NCBI GenBank assembly: GCA_947259425.1
Contig: CAMYMO010000145.1
Coordinates: 1 to 15,445 of the forward strand
Direction: 5' to 3'
DNA: 15,445 nucleotides
From: an uncultured Ectothiorhodospiraceae bacterium
Lineage (GTDB): Bacteria; Pseudomonadota; Gammaproteobacteria; UBA6429; Thiohalophilaceae
The translations under genes were made by a program, and so were the position numbers. The notes under the pieces were generated by a model that made no database searches, was not told the origin of the DNA, and saw nothing but the letters and a program-made list of their open reading frames with translations. Shown piece by piece: positions 1 through 5,942 of this stretch (its first letter is position 1; each line of letters opens with the position of its first letter).

Positions 1-1
1 G

Positions 2-424
2 GCCCATGAGCTCGATGTGCCTAAATCGTTGATTGATAATGAATCACAGGCCCTGGTACAACAAATGATGGGCAATATGCAGCAACAAGGTATGGACCCT
101 GCGCAAATGAAACTGGCACCGGAGATGTTTGAAGGTGAAGCAAGGCGTCGTGTTACCTTAGGTTTGATTATGGCTGAAATCGTTAAACAAGAGGGCTTAA
201 CCGCCGATGAAGCCTTAGTGAAGAAAAAAGTGGATTCAATCGCCGAGCCTTATGAGCATTCAGATCAGGTCGTTCAGTATTATTATGGCGATAAAAATCG
301 TCTGGCTGAGGTTGAATCGTTGGTGATTGAAGAACAAATAGTCGATTGGGTGCTAGCAAAGGCCAAAACCAGTGATAAATCTATGACTTTTAACGAAATT
401 ATGTATCCAAAAGGCCAAAAATAG
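2..424 (+). CDS. tig: Trigger factor, C-terminal part (5' end outside window)
   Basis: Trigger factor is the ribosome-associated chaperone that holds nascent chains at the exit tunnel. Only the last 140 codons are present; the frame is open from base 2 and ends at TAG 422-424. The fragment begins AHELDVPKSLID, matching the start of the C-terminal substrate-cradle domain of the family, and continues as charged helices (for example EARRRVTLGLIMAEI). The usual family length is about 430 residues, so the ribosome-binding and PPIase domains lie upstream of the window. A GTG at 17 is an internal valine codon, not a start. The identification rests on motif memory plus its position immediately before clpP, 43 nt away, where tig sits in most gammaproteobacteria. 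Confidence 0.93.
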   Translation, partial: AHELDVPKSLIDNESQALVQQMMGNMQQQGMDPAQMKLAPEMFEGEARRRVTLGLIMAEIVKQEGLTADEALVKKKVDSIAEPYEHSDQVVQYYYGDKNRLAEVESLVIEEQIVDWVLAKAKTSDKSMTFNEIMYPKGQK

Positions 425-467
425 GCTTGAATTACCTCAATAATAACCTCTTAAAGGAAGCTAGCAC

Positions 468-1112
468 GTGACCGATAGAATTCAGTATATGGAAATGACA
501 AATCAAATCCAAAATCAAGTGGTACCCAGCGTCATTGAATCCACCTCGCGGGGTGAGCGTATCCAGGATATTTACTCGCGGTTGCTCAAAGAACGGGTGA
601 TTTTTATTGTCGGCCAGGTCGAAGATTATATGGCCAATTTGATCGTGGCTCAGATGTTGTTTTTGGAATCTGAAAACCCGGATAAGGATATTCACGTTTA
701 CATTAATTCACCAGGTGGCTCCGTCACGGCGGGGATGTCGATTTATGACACCATGCAGTTTATTAAGCCGGATGTCAGCACCATGTGTGTAGGATTGGCA
801 GCCAGTATGGGTGCGGTTTTATTGACCGCAGGCACAGCAGGTAAGCGCTTTGCATTGCCTCATGCCAGAACCATGATTCACCAGCCTTTGGGCGGTTTTC
901 AGGGGCAGGCCTCTGATATTGAGATTCATGCTAAGGAAATTTTAAGTACTCGAGAGCGTTTAAACGCGGTTCTCGCTAAGCATACCAATAAGCCGATGGA
1001 CCAGATATCAAGTGATACTGATCGGGATTTTTTTATGAGTGCTGATGAGTCTGTTGAATACGGATTGATCGATAAAGTGTTACATAACCGCACTGAAGAG
1101 CCCGAATCCTAA
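468..1112 (+). CDS. clpP: ATP-dependent Clp protease proteolytic subunit ClpP
   Basis: ClpP is the serine peptidase that forms a double heptameric barrel and degrades substrates fed to it by ClpX or ClpA in the cytoplasm. The 214-residue product has the complete family layout: nucleophile Ser113 in GLAASMGA, His138 in ARTMIHQPLGG and Asp187 in DTDRDFFM, spaced as in E. coli ClpP, plus the oxyanion-loop motif SPGGSVTAG at 81-89. The first ~15 residues probably form a short propeptide, as in the family. The GTG start is chosen because AAAGGAAG at 453-460 lies 7 nt upstream; an ATG at 489 (residue 8) has no comparable ribosome binding site. It follows tig closely and precedes its partner clpX by 191 nt. 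Confidence 0.98.
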   Translation: MTDRIQYMEMTNQIQNQVVPSVIESTSRGERIQDIYSRLLKERVIFIVGQVEDYMANLIVAQMLFLESENPDKDIHVYINSPGGSVTAGMSIYDTMQFIKPDVSTMCVGLAASMGAVLLTAGTAGKRFALPHARTMIHQPLGGFQGQASDIEIHAKEILSTRERLNAVLAKHTNKPMDQISSDTDRDFFMSADESVEYGLIDKVLHNRTEEPES

Positions 1113-1234
1113 GTTTTGGGAAGTGTGAGACCATTTTATTTTAATGGGCTTAATTTGAACCGCGGCACAGGATTTCGGTCGAAATTGGGCTAAGTTTATA
1201 CAATTAGATAAAAAATATCCCTTTTAGATAAGGG

Positions 1235-1241
1235 CTTGAAA
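1235..1241 (+). promoter_or_regulatory. Possible heat-shock-type -35 element (CTTGAAA) upstream of clpX
   Basis: CTTGAAA matches the sigma-32 -35 consensus and lies 62 nt before the clpX start in the 191-nt clpP-clpX gap. No convincing CCCCAT-type -10 follows at the expected distance; the best stretch, ATGCATTG at 1256-1263, shares only three positions. The heptamer also recurs before lon. Just upstream is a small hairpin, CCCTT 1219-1223 with AAGGG 1230-1234. The gap is long enough for clpX to have its own promoter, but the assignment is weak. Confidence 0.25.
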
Positions 1242-1303
1242 TATCGGTGATTTAGATGCATTGTAAATACATCACCTGATGAATGATGACGAGGTAGTGA
1301 CAA

Positions 1304-2584
1304 ATGAGTGATGACAAGAACAGTTCTGGCGAAAACGGCAAATTGCTGTACTGTTCCTTTTGCGGCAAAAGTCAGCATGAGGTTCGCAAACTAATCGCAG
1401 GGCCTTCTGTCTTCATTTGTGATGAATGTGTTGAACTCTGTAATGACATCATTCGTGAAGAGGTTCAAGAACAGGCTTCATCAGTTGGCGGTAAAAAATT
1501 ACCGACACCACGAGAAATCGATGCCATCCTTGACGAATATGTTATTGGTCAAACCAGCGCGAAAAAGGTGTTGGCAGTGGCGGTTTATAATCATTATAAA
1601 CGTCTTGAAACTGGCCAGCGCAAGGATGATGTCGAGCTATCCAAGTCCAACATACTATTAATAGGACCTACCGGTAGCGGTAAAACCTTATTAGCAGAAA
1701 CACTGGCTCGATTGTTAAATGTGCCGTTTACGATTGCGGATGCCACCACCTTAACCGAAGCCGGTTATGTGGGTGAAGATGTTGAAAATATCATTCAAAA
1801 GTTATTACAAAAATGTGATTACGATGTCGAAAAGGCACAAACGGGTATCGTTTACATCGATGAAATCGATAAGATTTCACGTAAATCCGATAATCCATCC
1901 ATCACCCGCGATGTGTCCGGTGAAGGTGTGCAACAGGCCTTATTGAAATTGATTGAAGGCACGGTTGCCTCGGTTCCACCTCAAGGTGGTCGCAAACATC
2001 CGCAACAGGAATTCTTGCAGGTCGATACCGGCAATATATTATTTGTTTGCGGCGGTGCTTTTGCGGGGCTAGATAAAATTATTCGTGAGCGTTCAGAGAA
2101 GGGTGGTATTGGTTTTGCTGCAGAAGTAAAAAGCAAAGATGACTCTAAGAGTTTGAGTGATGTTCTGCATTCTGTTGAGCCCGAAGATTTAATTAAATAC
2201 GGTTTAATCCCGGAATTTGTTGGACGTTTGCCGGTTGTTGCAACGTTAAGTGAATTGGATGAAGATGCCTTGGTTCAGATTCTGACCGAACCGAAGAATG
2301 CATTAACCAAACAATATCAAAAATTGTTTGAGATGGAAGGTTGCGACCTGGAATTTCGTGAAGATGCTTTACTGGCAGTATCACGTAAAGCGATGGAACG
2401 TAAAACCGGCGCGCGTGGTCTGCGCTCCATTCTTGAACATGTCTTGCTTGATACCATGTACGATTTACCCTCCATTGAAAATCTGGAGAAAGTAGTGATC
2501 GATGATTCTGTTATCAACGCCGAAGGTAAACCCATCCTCATCTACGAGGGTTCGGATCAAATCGCTGCATCCGACGATCGATAG
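1304..2584 (+). CDS. clpX: ATP-dependent Clp protease ATP-binding subunit ClpX
   Basis: ClpX is the hexameric AAA+ unfoldase that recognises tagged substrates and threads them into ClpP. The 426-residue protein has the usual length and parts. These are an N-terminal C4 zinc-binding domain (Cys17, Cys20, Cys39, Cys42), Walker A GPTGSGKT at 121-128, the GYVGED pore-1 loop at 154-159, Walker B with DEID at 186-189, the RKH loop at 230-232, the IGF loop at 269-271 that docks on ClpP, and sensor-2 GAR at 369-371. The presence of IGF agrees with the upstream clpP. The ATG at 1304 is preceded by GAGG at 1291-1294, a 9-nt spacing. No key residue is missing. Confidence 0.98.
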   Translation: MSDDKNSSGENGKLLYCSFCGKSQHEVRKLIAGPSVFICDECVELCNDIIREEVQEQASSVGGKKLPTPREIDAILDEYVIGQTSAKKVLAVAVYNHYKRLETGQRKDDVELSKSNILLIGPTGSGKTLLAETLARLLNVPFTIADATTLTEAGYVGEDVENIIQKLLQKCDYDVEKAQTGIVYIDEIDKISRKSDNPSITRDVSGEGVQQALLKLIEGTVASVPPQGGRKHPQQEFLQVDTGNILFVCGGAFAGLDKIIRERSEKGGIGFAAEVKSKDDSKSLSDVLHSVEPEDLIKYGLIPEFVGRLPVVATLSELDEDALVQILTEPKNALTKQYQKLFEMEGCDLEFREDALLAVSRKAMERKTGARGLRSILEHVLLDTMYDLPSIENLEKVVIDDSVINAEGKPILIYEGSDQIAASDDR

Positions 2585-2591
2585 TCATCTA

Positions 2592-2676
2592 AACGTCAAT
2601 TCCCGCATAGACGTTAGGTGAACTTGAAAAAAAGCTCACCCGAACGATTGAATTTCGGGAATACGACTGCATAAAG
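2592..2676 (+). promoter_or_regulatory. Probable lon promoter region with three stacked inverted repeats
   Basis: The clpX-lon gap holds TTGAAT 2648-2653 and CATAAA 2670-2675 with a 16-nt spacer, a plausible sigma-70 promoter about 45 nt before the lon start. A CTTGAAA at 2623-2629 resembles a sigma-32 -35; a CCCGAAC follows at 2639-2645, but the spacing is short for that factor. Three small inverted repeats sit in succession: AACGTC 2592-2597 with GACGTT 2610-2615; GGTGA 2617-2621 with TCACC 2636-2640, extended by CTT/AAG after one mismatch; and CCCGAA 2639-2644 with TTCGGG 2654-2659. They could be operator sites or RNA hairpins. None has a proper T-run. Confidence 0.35.
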
Positions 2677-2718
2677 TCCTTATTGGACCTAACAAACTAA
2701 TTAACTAGAGAGCATATT

Positions 2719-5139
2719 ATGTCAGACGTTATCGATGAACAGCTCATCACCATGCCCGTTTTACCACTACGCGATGTCGTGGTTTATCCGCACATGGTTA
2801 TCCCACTTTTTGTTGGGCGCGATAAATCGATCCAGGCGCTGGAATCAGCGATGGAAATCGATAAACAAATTTTACTGGTTGCACAAAAGAGTGCGGCCGA
2901 AGATGATCCCAATCCAGAAGATGTCTATGAAATCGGGACCATCTCAACCATTCTACAATTACTAAAACTTCCTGATGGTACCGTTAAAGTCTTAGTCGAA
3001 GGCGTAAAGCGTGCGCGTATTGTTCACTTTGTTGCGAACAATGAATTCTTTAATGCGCAACTCGTATCGATTGAAGAAAACGAAGAAGACGAACGTGAGG
3101 CTGAAGTTTTGGTTCGCTCGCTGGTGACTCAATTTGATCAGTACGTGAAATTAAATAAAAAAGTCCCACCTGAAATACTGACATCATTATCCAGCATTGA
3201 TGATCCAAGTCGTTTGGTCGACACGATTGCGGCACATATGTCACTCAAAATCGATGAGAAACAAAAGATCCTTGAGATCGAAGATCTGCGTGAGCGTTTT
3301 GAGCACATGATGGCGATGATGGAATCCGAAATCGATTTATTGCAAGTCGAGAAACGAATTCGTGGCCGCGTGAAAAGACAAATGGAAAAAAGCCAACGCG
3401 AGTACTATTTGAATGAGCAGATGAAGGCCATTCAAAAAGAATTGGGTGAGATGGATGATGTTCCGAATGAAATAGAAGAACTGGAAACCAAGATCGAAAA
3501 GGCGGGTATGTCGAAAGAGGCCAAGGCCAAAGCGACGAGTGAATTACAAAAACTGAAGATGATGTCGCCGATGTCGGCTGAAGCGACCGTGGTGCGTAAC
3601 TACCTGGATTGGGTAGTGGGTGTGCCCTGGAAGAAACGTACTAAAGTGCGTCATGATATAGCCAAAGCCGAAGAAGTATTAGAGGCCGATCACTATGGTC
3701 TGGAGAAAGTTAAAGAACGTATTCTAGAATATCTGGCCGTGCAAACACGCATGAAGAAAATGAAAGGTCCTATTTTGTGCTTGGTTGGACCACCGGGTGT
3801 GGGTAAAACCTCATTAGGTCAATCCATTGCACGTGCAACCAACCGAAAATTTATGCGCATGGCATTAGGTGGTGTACGTGATGAAGCCGAAATCCGTGGC
3901 CACCGTCGTACTTATATCGGATCGATGCCTGGTAAGATCATTCAGAATCTGACTAAAGTTGGCACGCGTAATCCGCTGTTTTTACTTGACGAGATCGACA
4001 AGATGGCAATGGATTTCCGTGGTGATCCTGCATCCGCTCTACTTGAAGTATTGGATCCGGAACAAAATCACACCTTCAATGACCATTACATGGAAGTGGA
4101 TTATGACCTTTCAGAGGTCATGTTTGTCGCGACCTCAAATACAATGAATATCCCTGGTCCATTACTGGATCGTATGGAAGTGATTCGCCTGTCAGGTTAT
4201 ACCGAAGACGAGAAAGTGAATATCGCCCAACGGTACCTGGTTGCCAAACAGAAAAAAAATAATGGTCTAAAAGATGACGAGATCGAAATTAAGGAAGAAG
4301 TGATTCGCGATATTGTTCGTTACTATACTCGTGAAGCGGGTGTACGTAACCTGGAAAGAGAGATCGCGAAGATTTGCCGGAAGGTAGTTAAAGAAGTGTT
4401 ATTACATCCAACTGAAGAAACCATTGTGGTGACTTCCGAAGATCTTGAGAAATATTTGGGTGTGCAGCGTTTCCGTTTCGGTTTGGCCGAGGAAAACGAT
4501 CAAGTCGGACAGGTTACCGGACTGGCCTGGACCGAAGTGGGCGGTGAATTGTTGACGATTGAAACGGCATTGATGCCGGGTAAAGGAAAACATAACGTCA
4601 CCGGTCAATTGGGTGATGTAATGAAAGAATCTATCCAGGCGGCACTGACGGTTGTGCGCAGTCGTTCATCGGTGTTGGGCATTATTCCGGACATATTCGA
4701 TAAAAATGATATCCACGTGCATGTACCAGAGGGTGCCATTCCGAAAGACGGTCCGAGTGCCGGTATTGGTATGTGTACCGCATTGGTTTCTGTTCTGACT
4801 GATATCCCTGTGCGTGCCGATGTGGCCATGACGGGTGAAATCACGTTGCGTGGCGAAGTATTACCGATTGGTGGACTAAAAGAAAAATTACTGGCGGCAC
4901 GACGTGGTGGAATTAAAACGGTATTGATTCCTGATGAAAATCGTCGTGATTTAAAGGACATACCAGATAACGTAAAGGAAGAACTGGAGATTATTCCTGT
5001 GAAATGGATAGACGAAGTGCTTGATCTGGCTCTAACCGAGACACCTAAAGCATTGTCTGAAGAAGAAAAGGCTAAGGCCGCGGTTGATAAGGAAAATCAG
5101 GAAAAAGAGTCGAGCCAGAACTCGATCCGGACCCATTAG
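2719..5139 (+). CDS. lon: ATP-dependent protease La (Lon)
   Basis: Lon is the homo-oligomeric AAA+ serine protease that removes misfolded and short-lived regulatory proteins in the cytoplasm. The 806-residue product has the N-terminal substrate-binding domain (about 10-205) and a charged helical linker (about 205-270). The AAA+ module has Walker A GPPGVGKT at 357-364 and Walker B LLDEID with Asp424/Glu425. The C-terminal protease domain has the Ser680-Lys723 dyad in PKDGPSAG and GGLKEK, equivalent to Ser679/Lys722 of the E. coli enzyme. It is some 20 residues longer than E. coli Lon (784) because of a charged tail from about residue 775, rich in Glu and Lys. TAGAGAG at 2706-2712 lies 6 nt before the ATG. 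Confidence 0.98.
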   Translation: MSDVIDEQLITMPVLPLRDVVVYPHMVIPLFVGRDKSIQALESAMEIDKQILLVAQKSAAEDDPNPEDVYEIGTISTILQLLKLPDGTVKVLVEGVKRARIVHFVANNEFFNAQLVSIEENEEDEREAEVLVRSLVTQFDQYVKLNKKVPPEILTSLSSIDDPSRLVDTIAAHMSLKIDEKQKILEIEDLRERFEHMMAMMESEIDLLQVEKRIRGRVKRQMEKSQREYYLNEQMKAIQKELGEMDDVPNEIEELETKIEKAGMSKEAKAKATSELQKLKMMSPMSAEATVVRNYLDWVVGVPWKKRTKVRHDIAKAEEVLEADHYGLEKVKERILEYLAVQTRMKKMKGPILCLVGPPGVGKTSLGQSIARATNRKFMRMALGGVRDEAEIRGHRRTYIGSMPGKIIQNLTKVGTRNPLFLLDEIDKMAMDFRGDPASALLEVLDPEQNHTFNDHYMEVDYDLSEVMFVATSNTMNIPGPLLDRMEVIRLSGYTEDEKVNIAQRYLVAKQKKNNGLKDDEIEIKEEVIRDIVRYYTREAGVRNLEREIAKICRKVVKEVLLHPTEETIVVTSEDLEKYLGVQRFRFGLAEENDQVGQVTGLAWTEVGGELLTIETALMPGKGKHNVTGQLGDVMKESIQAALTVVRSRSSVLGIIPDIFDKNDIHVHVPEGAIPKDGPSAGIGMCTALVSVLTDIPVRADVAMTGEITLRGEVLPIGGLKEKLLAARRGGIKTVLIPDENRRDLKDIPDNVKEELEIIPVKWIDEVLDLALTETPKALSEEEKAKAAVDKENQEKESSQNSIRTH

Positions 5140-5186
5140 TCAAACTATTTTTTAGCTTAATTTATCTTAAATTAGAACTAACACGC

Positions 5187-5214
5187 TTGACCGAAATCAG
5201 TTGCTTGGTATAAC
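5187..5214 (+). promoter_or_regulatory. hupB promoter P1, strong sigma-70 with extended -10
   Basis: TTGACC at 5187-5192 and TATAAC at 5209-5214 are separated by 16 nt, each matching the sigma-70 consensus at five of six positions. The -10 is preceded by TGG, giving an extended -10 element. Initiation would fall near 5221 and leave a leader of about 70 nt before the hupB GTG. This is the best promoter in the window, and its strength suits an abundant nucleoid protein and, by read-through, two tRNAs. Confidence 0.7.
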
Positions 5215-5233
5215 TTTAGGCAATTCGAATAAC

Positions 5234-5261
5234 TTGGTCGCTGTTAATAAGCGGCTATAAC
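5234..5261 (+). promoter_or_regulatory. Possible second hupB promoter P2
   Basis: TTGGTC at 5234-5239 and TATAAC at 5256-5261 are also separated by 16 nt, 47 nt downstream of P1, and have the same -10 hexamer. The -35 is weaker (three of six). The E. coli hupB gene is known to use several tandem promoters, so a tandem arrangement is believable, but this one rests only on the hexamers. Confidence 0.4.
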
Positions 5262-5292
5262 CAGACATTAACAAAAAAAAGGGGAGCATTTC

Positions 5293-5565
5293 GTGAATAA
5301 AGCCGAACTAATTGATGCCGTAGCAGAAGGTGCAGATATTTCAAAGGCGGCTGCGACTCGCGCAGTTGATACGTTTGTCGAGTCAGTGACAAATACGTTA
5401 AAAAATGGAGATCAGGTTACCTTAGTTGGTTTTGGTACTTTTTCTGTCCGTCCTCGTGCTGCTCGCCAGGGCCGCAATCCGCGTACGGGCGAAACAATTA
5501 ATATCCCTGCTTCAAATAATCCTGCTTTTAAGGCTGGCAAAGCGCTTAAGGATGCCGTAAACTAG
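5293..5565 (+). CDS. hupB: HU-family DNA-binding protein (HU-beta type)
   Basis: HU is a small dimeric histone-like protein that bends and compacts DNA without strict sequence specificity. The 90-residue product has the exact family length. It shows the N-terminal helical dimer core (MNKAELIDAVAEGADISKAA), the GFGTFSVRPRAAR turn at 46-58, and the beta-arm tip RNP at 61-63, whose Pro63 intercalates between base pairs in HU proteins. It ends FKAGKALKDAVN, typical of HU rather than IHF. The start is GTG at 5293, supported by GGGGAG at 5281-5286 with a 6-nt spacer. Its place after lon marks it as hupB. No terminator separates it from the tRNA genes 19 nt downstream. Confidence 0.96.
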   Translation: MNKAELIDAVAEGADISKAAATRAVDTFVESVTNTLKNGDQVTLVGFGTFSVRPRAARQGRNPRTGETINIPASNNPAFKAGKALKDAVN

Positions 5566-5584
5566 CGCGCCTTCGGAACACGCG

Positions 5585-5660
5585 GGGCGCTTAGCTCAGC
5601 TGGGAGAGCATCGCCCTTACAAGGCGAGGGTCGCAGGTTCGATCCCTGCAGCGCCCACCA
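5585..5660 (+). tRNA. tRNA-Val (anticodon UAC)
   Basis: This 76-nt cloverleaf has the CCA end encoded at 5658-5660. The acceptor stem pairs GGGCGCT 5585-5591 with AGCGCCC 5650-5656. The D-arm is GCTC...GAGC, and the anticodon stem TCGCC/GGCGA encloses the loop CTTACAA. The anticodon TAC is at 5618-5620, and the T-arm is GCAGG TTCGATC CCTGC. It reads GUA and probably GUG/GUU valine codons by wobble. It lies 19 nt after the hupB stop and probably shares its transcript. The trailer downstream can pair with the 3' acceptor strand (5651-5677). Confidence 0.98.
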
Positions 5661-5696
5661 AATTTTGTGGGTGGCGCGTTGTTCGAAGTTATCTAT

Positions 5697-5708
5697 CTAG
5701 TCGACTAG
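5697..5708. repeat. Perfect 12-bp palindrome in the tRNA spacer
   Basis: CTAGTCGACTAG reads identically on both strands and lies in the 99-nt spacer between the two tRNA genes. It could be a protein-binding site, an RNA processing hairpin or chance; nothing else in the sequence decides. Confidence 0.4.
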
Positions 5709-5759
5709 TGCAGTAGCACCAAAATAGTTGTTCGTAGTAGATGTTTAGAGTCACTGGAT

Positions 5760-5836
5760 GGACCGGTAGTTCAGCTGGTTAGAATGCCGGCCTGTCACGC
5801 CGGAGGTCGCGGGTTCGAGTCCCGTCCGGTCCGCCA
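5760..5836 (+). tRNA. tRNA-Asp (anticodon GUC)
   Basis: This 77-nt cloverleaf has an encoded CCA at 5834-5836. The acceptor stem pairs GGACCGG 5760-5766 with CCGGTCC 5826-5832, followed by discriminator G5833. The anticodon stem CCGGC/GCCGG encloses CTGTCAC with anticodon GTC at 5794-5796. The T-arm GCGGG TTCGAGT CCCGT is close to E. coli tRNA-Asp, as is most of the remaining sequence by memory. It is the last gene before a strong terminator. Confidence 0.98.
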
Positions 5837-5846
5837 TTATTTATGC

Positions 5847-5883
5847 AAAGGTGCGGTGAAAACCGTGCCTTTTTGCTTTTTTA
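5847..5883 (+). terminator. Rho-independent terminator after tRNA-Asp
   Basis: An 11-bp stem (AAAGGTGCGGT 5847-5857 with ACCGTGCCTTT 5862-5872, two G-U pairs) closes a GAAA tetraloop and runs into TTTGCTTTTTTA. It sits 10 nt after the tRNA-Asp CCA and closes the hupB-tRNA-tRNA unit, separating it from ppiD. Confidence 0.88.
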
Positions 5884-5905
5884 TAGAATGTGTTTTTTAT
5901 AAAAT
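5873..5905 (+). promoter_or_regulatory. Weak candidate promoter for ppiD in AT-rich leader
   Basis: Between the terminator and ppiD the DNA is very AT-rich. TATAAA at 5898-5903 (in TATAAAAT) makes a good -10, but the nearest -35-like hexamer, TTGCTT 5873-5878, overlaps the terminator tail with a 19-nt spacer. A second -10-like TATAGAAT lies at 5883-5890. ppiD needs a promoter here because the terminator precedes it; which hexamers are used is unclear. Confidence 0.25.
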
Positions 5906-5942
5906 TACAAATTAAAATAATTAATCAAAGTAGATTCATCTC

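Noticed and set aside
489..491. Alternative ATG start for clpP
   Set aside because: AAAGGAAG is well placed for the GTG at 468 and too far from this ATG.
1131..1147. Hairpin CCATT-N7-AATGG after clpP as a terminator
   Set aside because: The stem is only 5 bp, AT-rich and not followed by a T-run.
4605..4961. 118-codon open frame antisense to lon
   Set aside because: It is a mirror of the highly conserved Lon protease domain, has no ribosome binding site or recognisable domain, and is rich in Ser/Pro/Arg, as expected of shadow frames.
5271..5286. A-run plus G-run before hupB as a slippage site
   Set aside because: It is untranslated and simply provides the Shine-Dalgarno sequence GGGGAG.
5585..5836. 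tRNA genes as an integration (att) site for an island
   Set aside because: No integrase gene, no repeated tRNA 3' end downstream, and the genes on both sides are core genes in conserved order.
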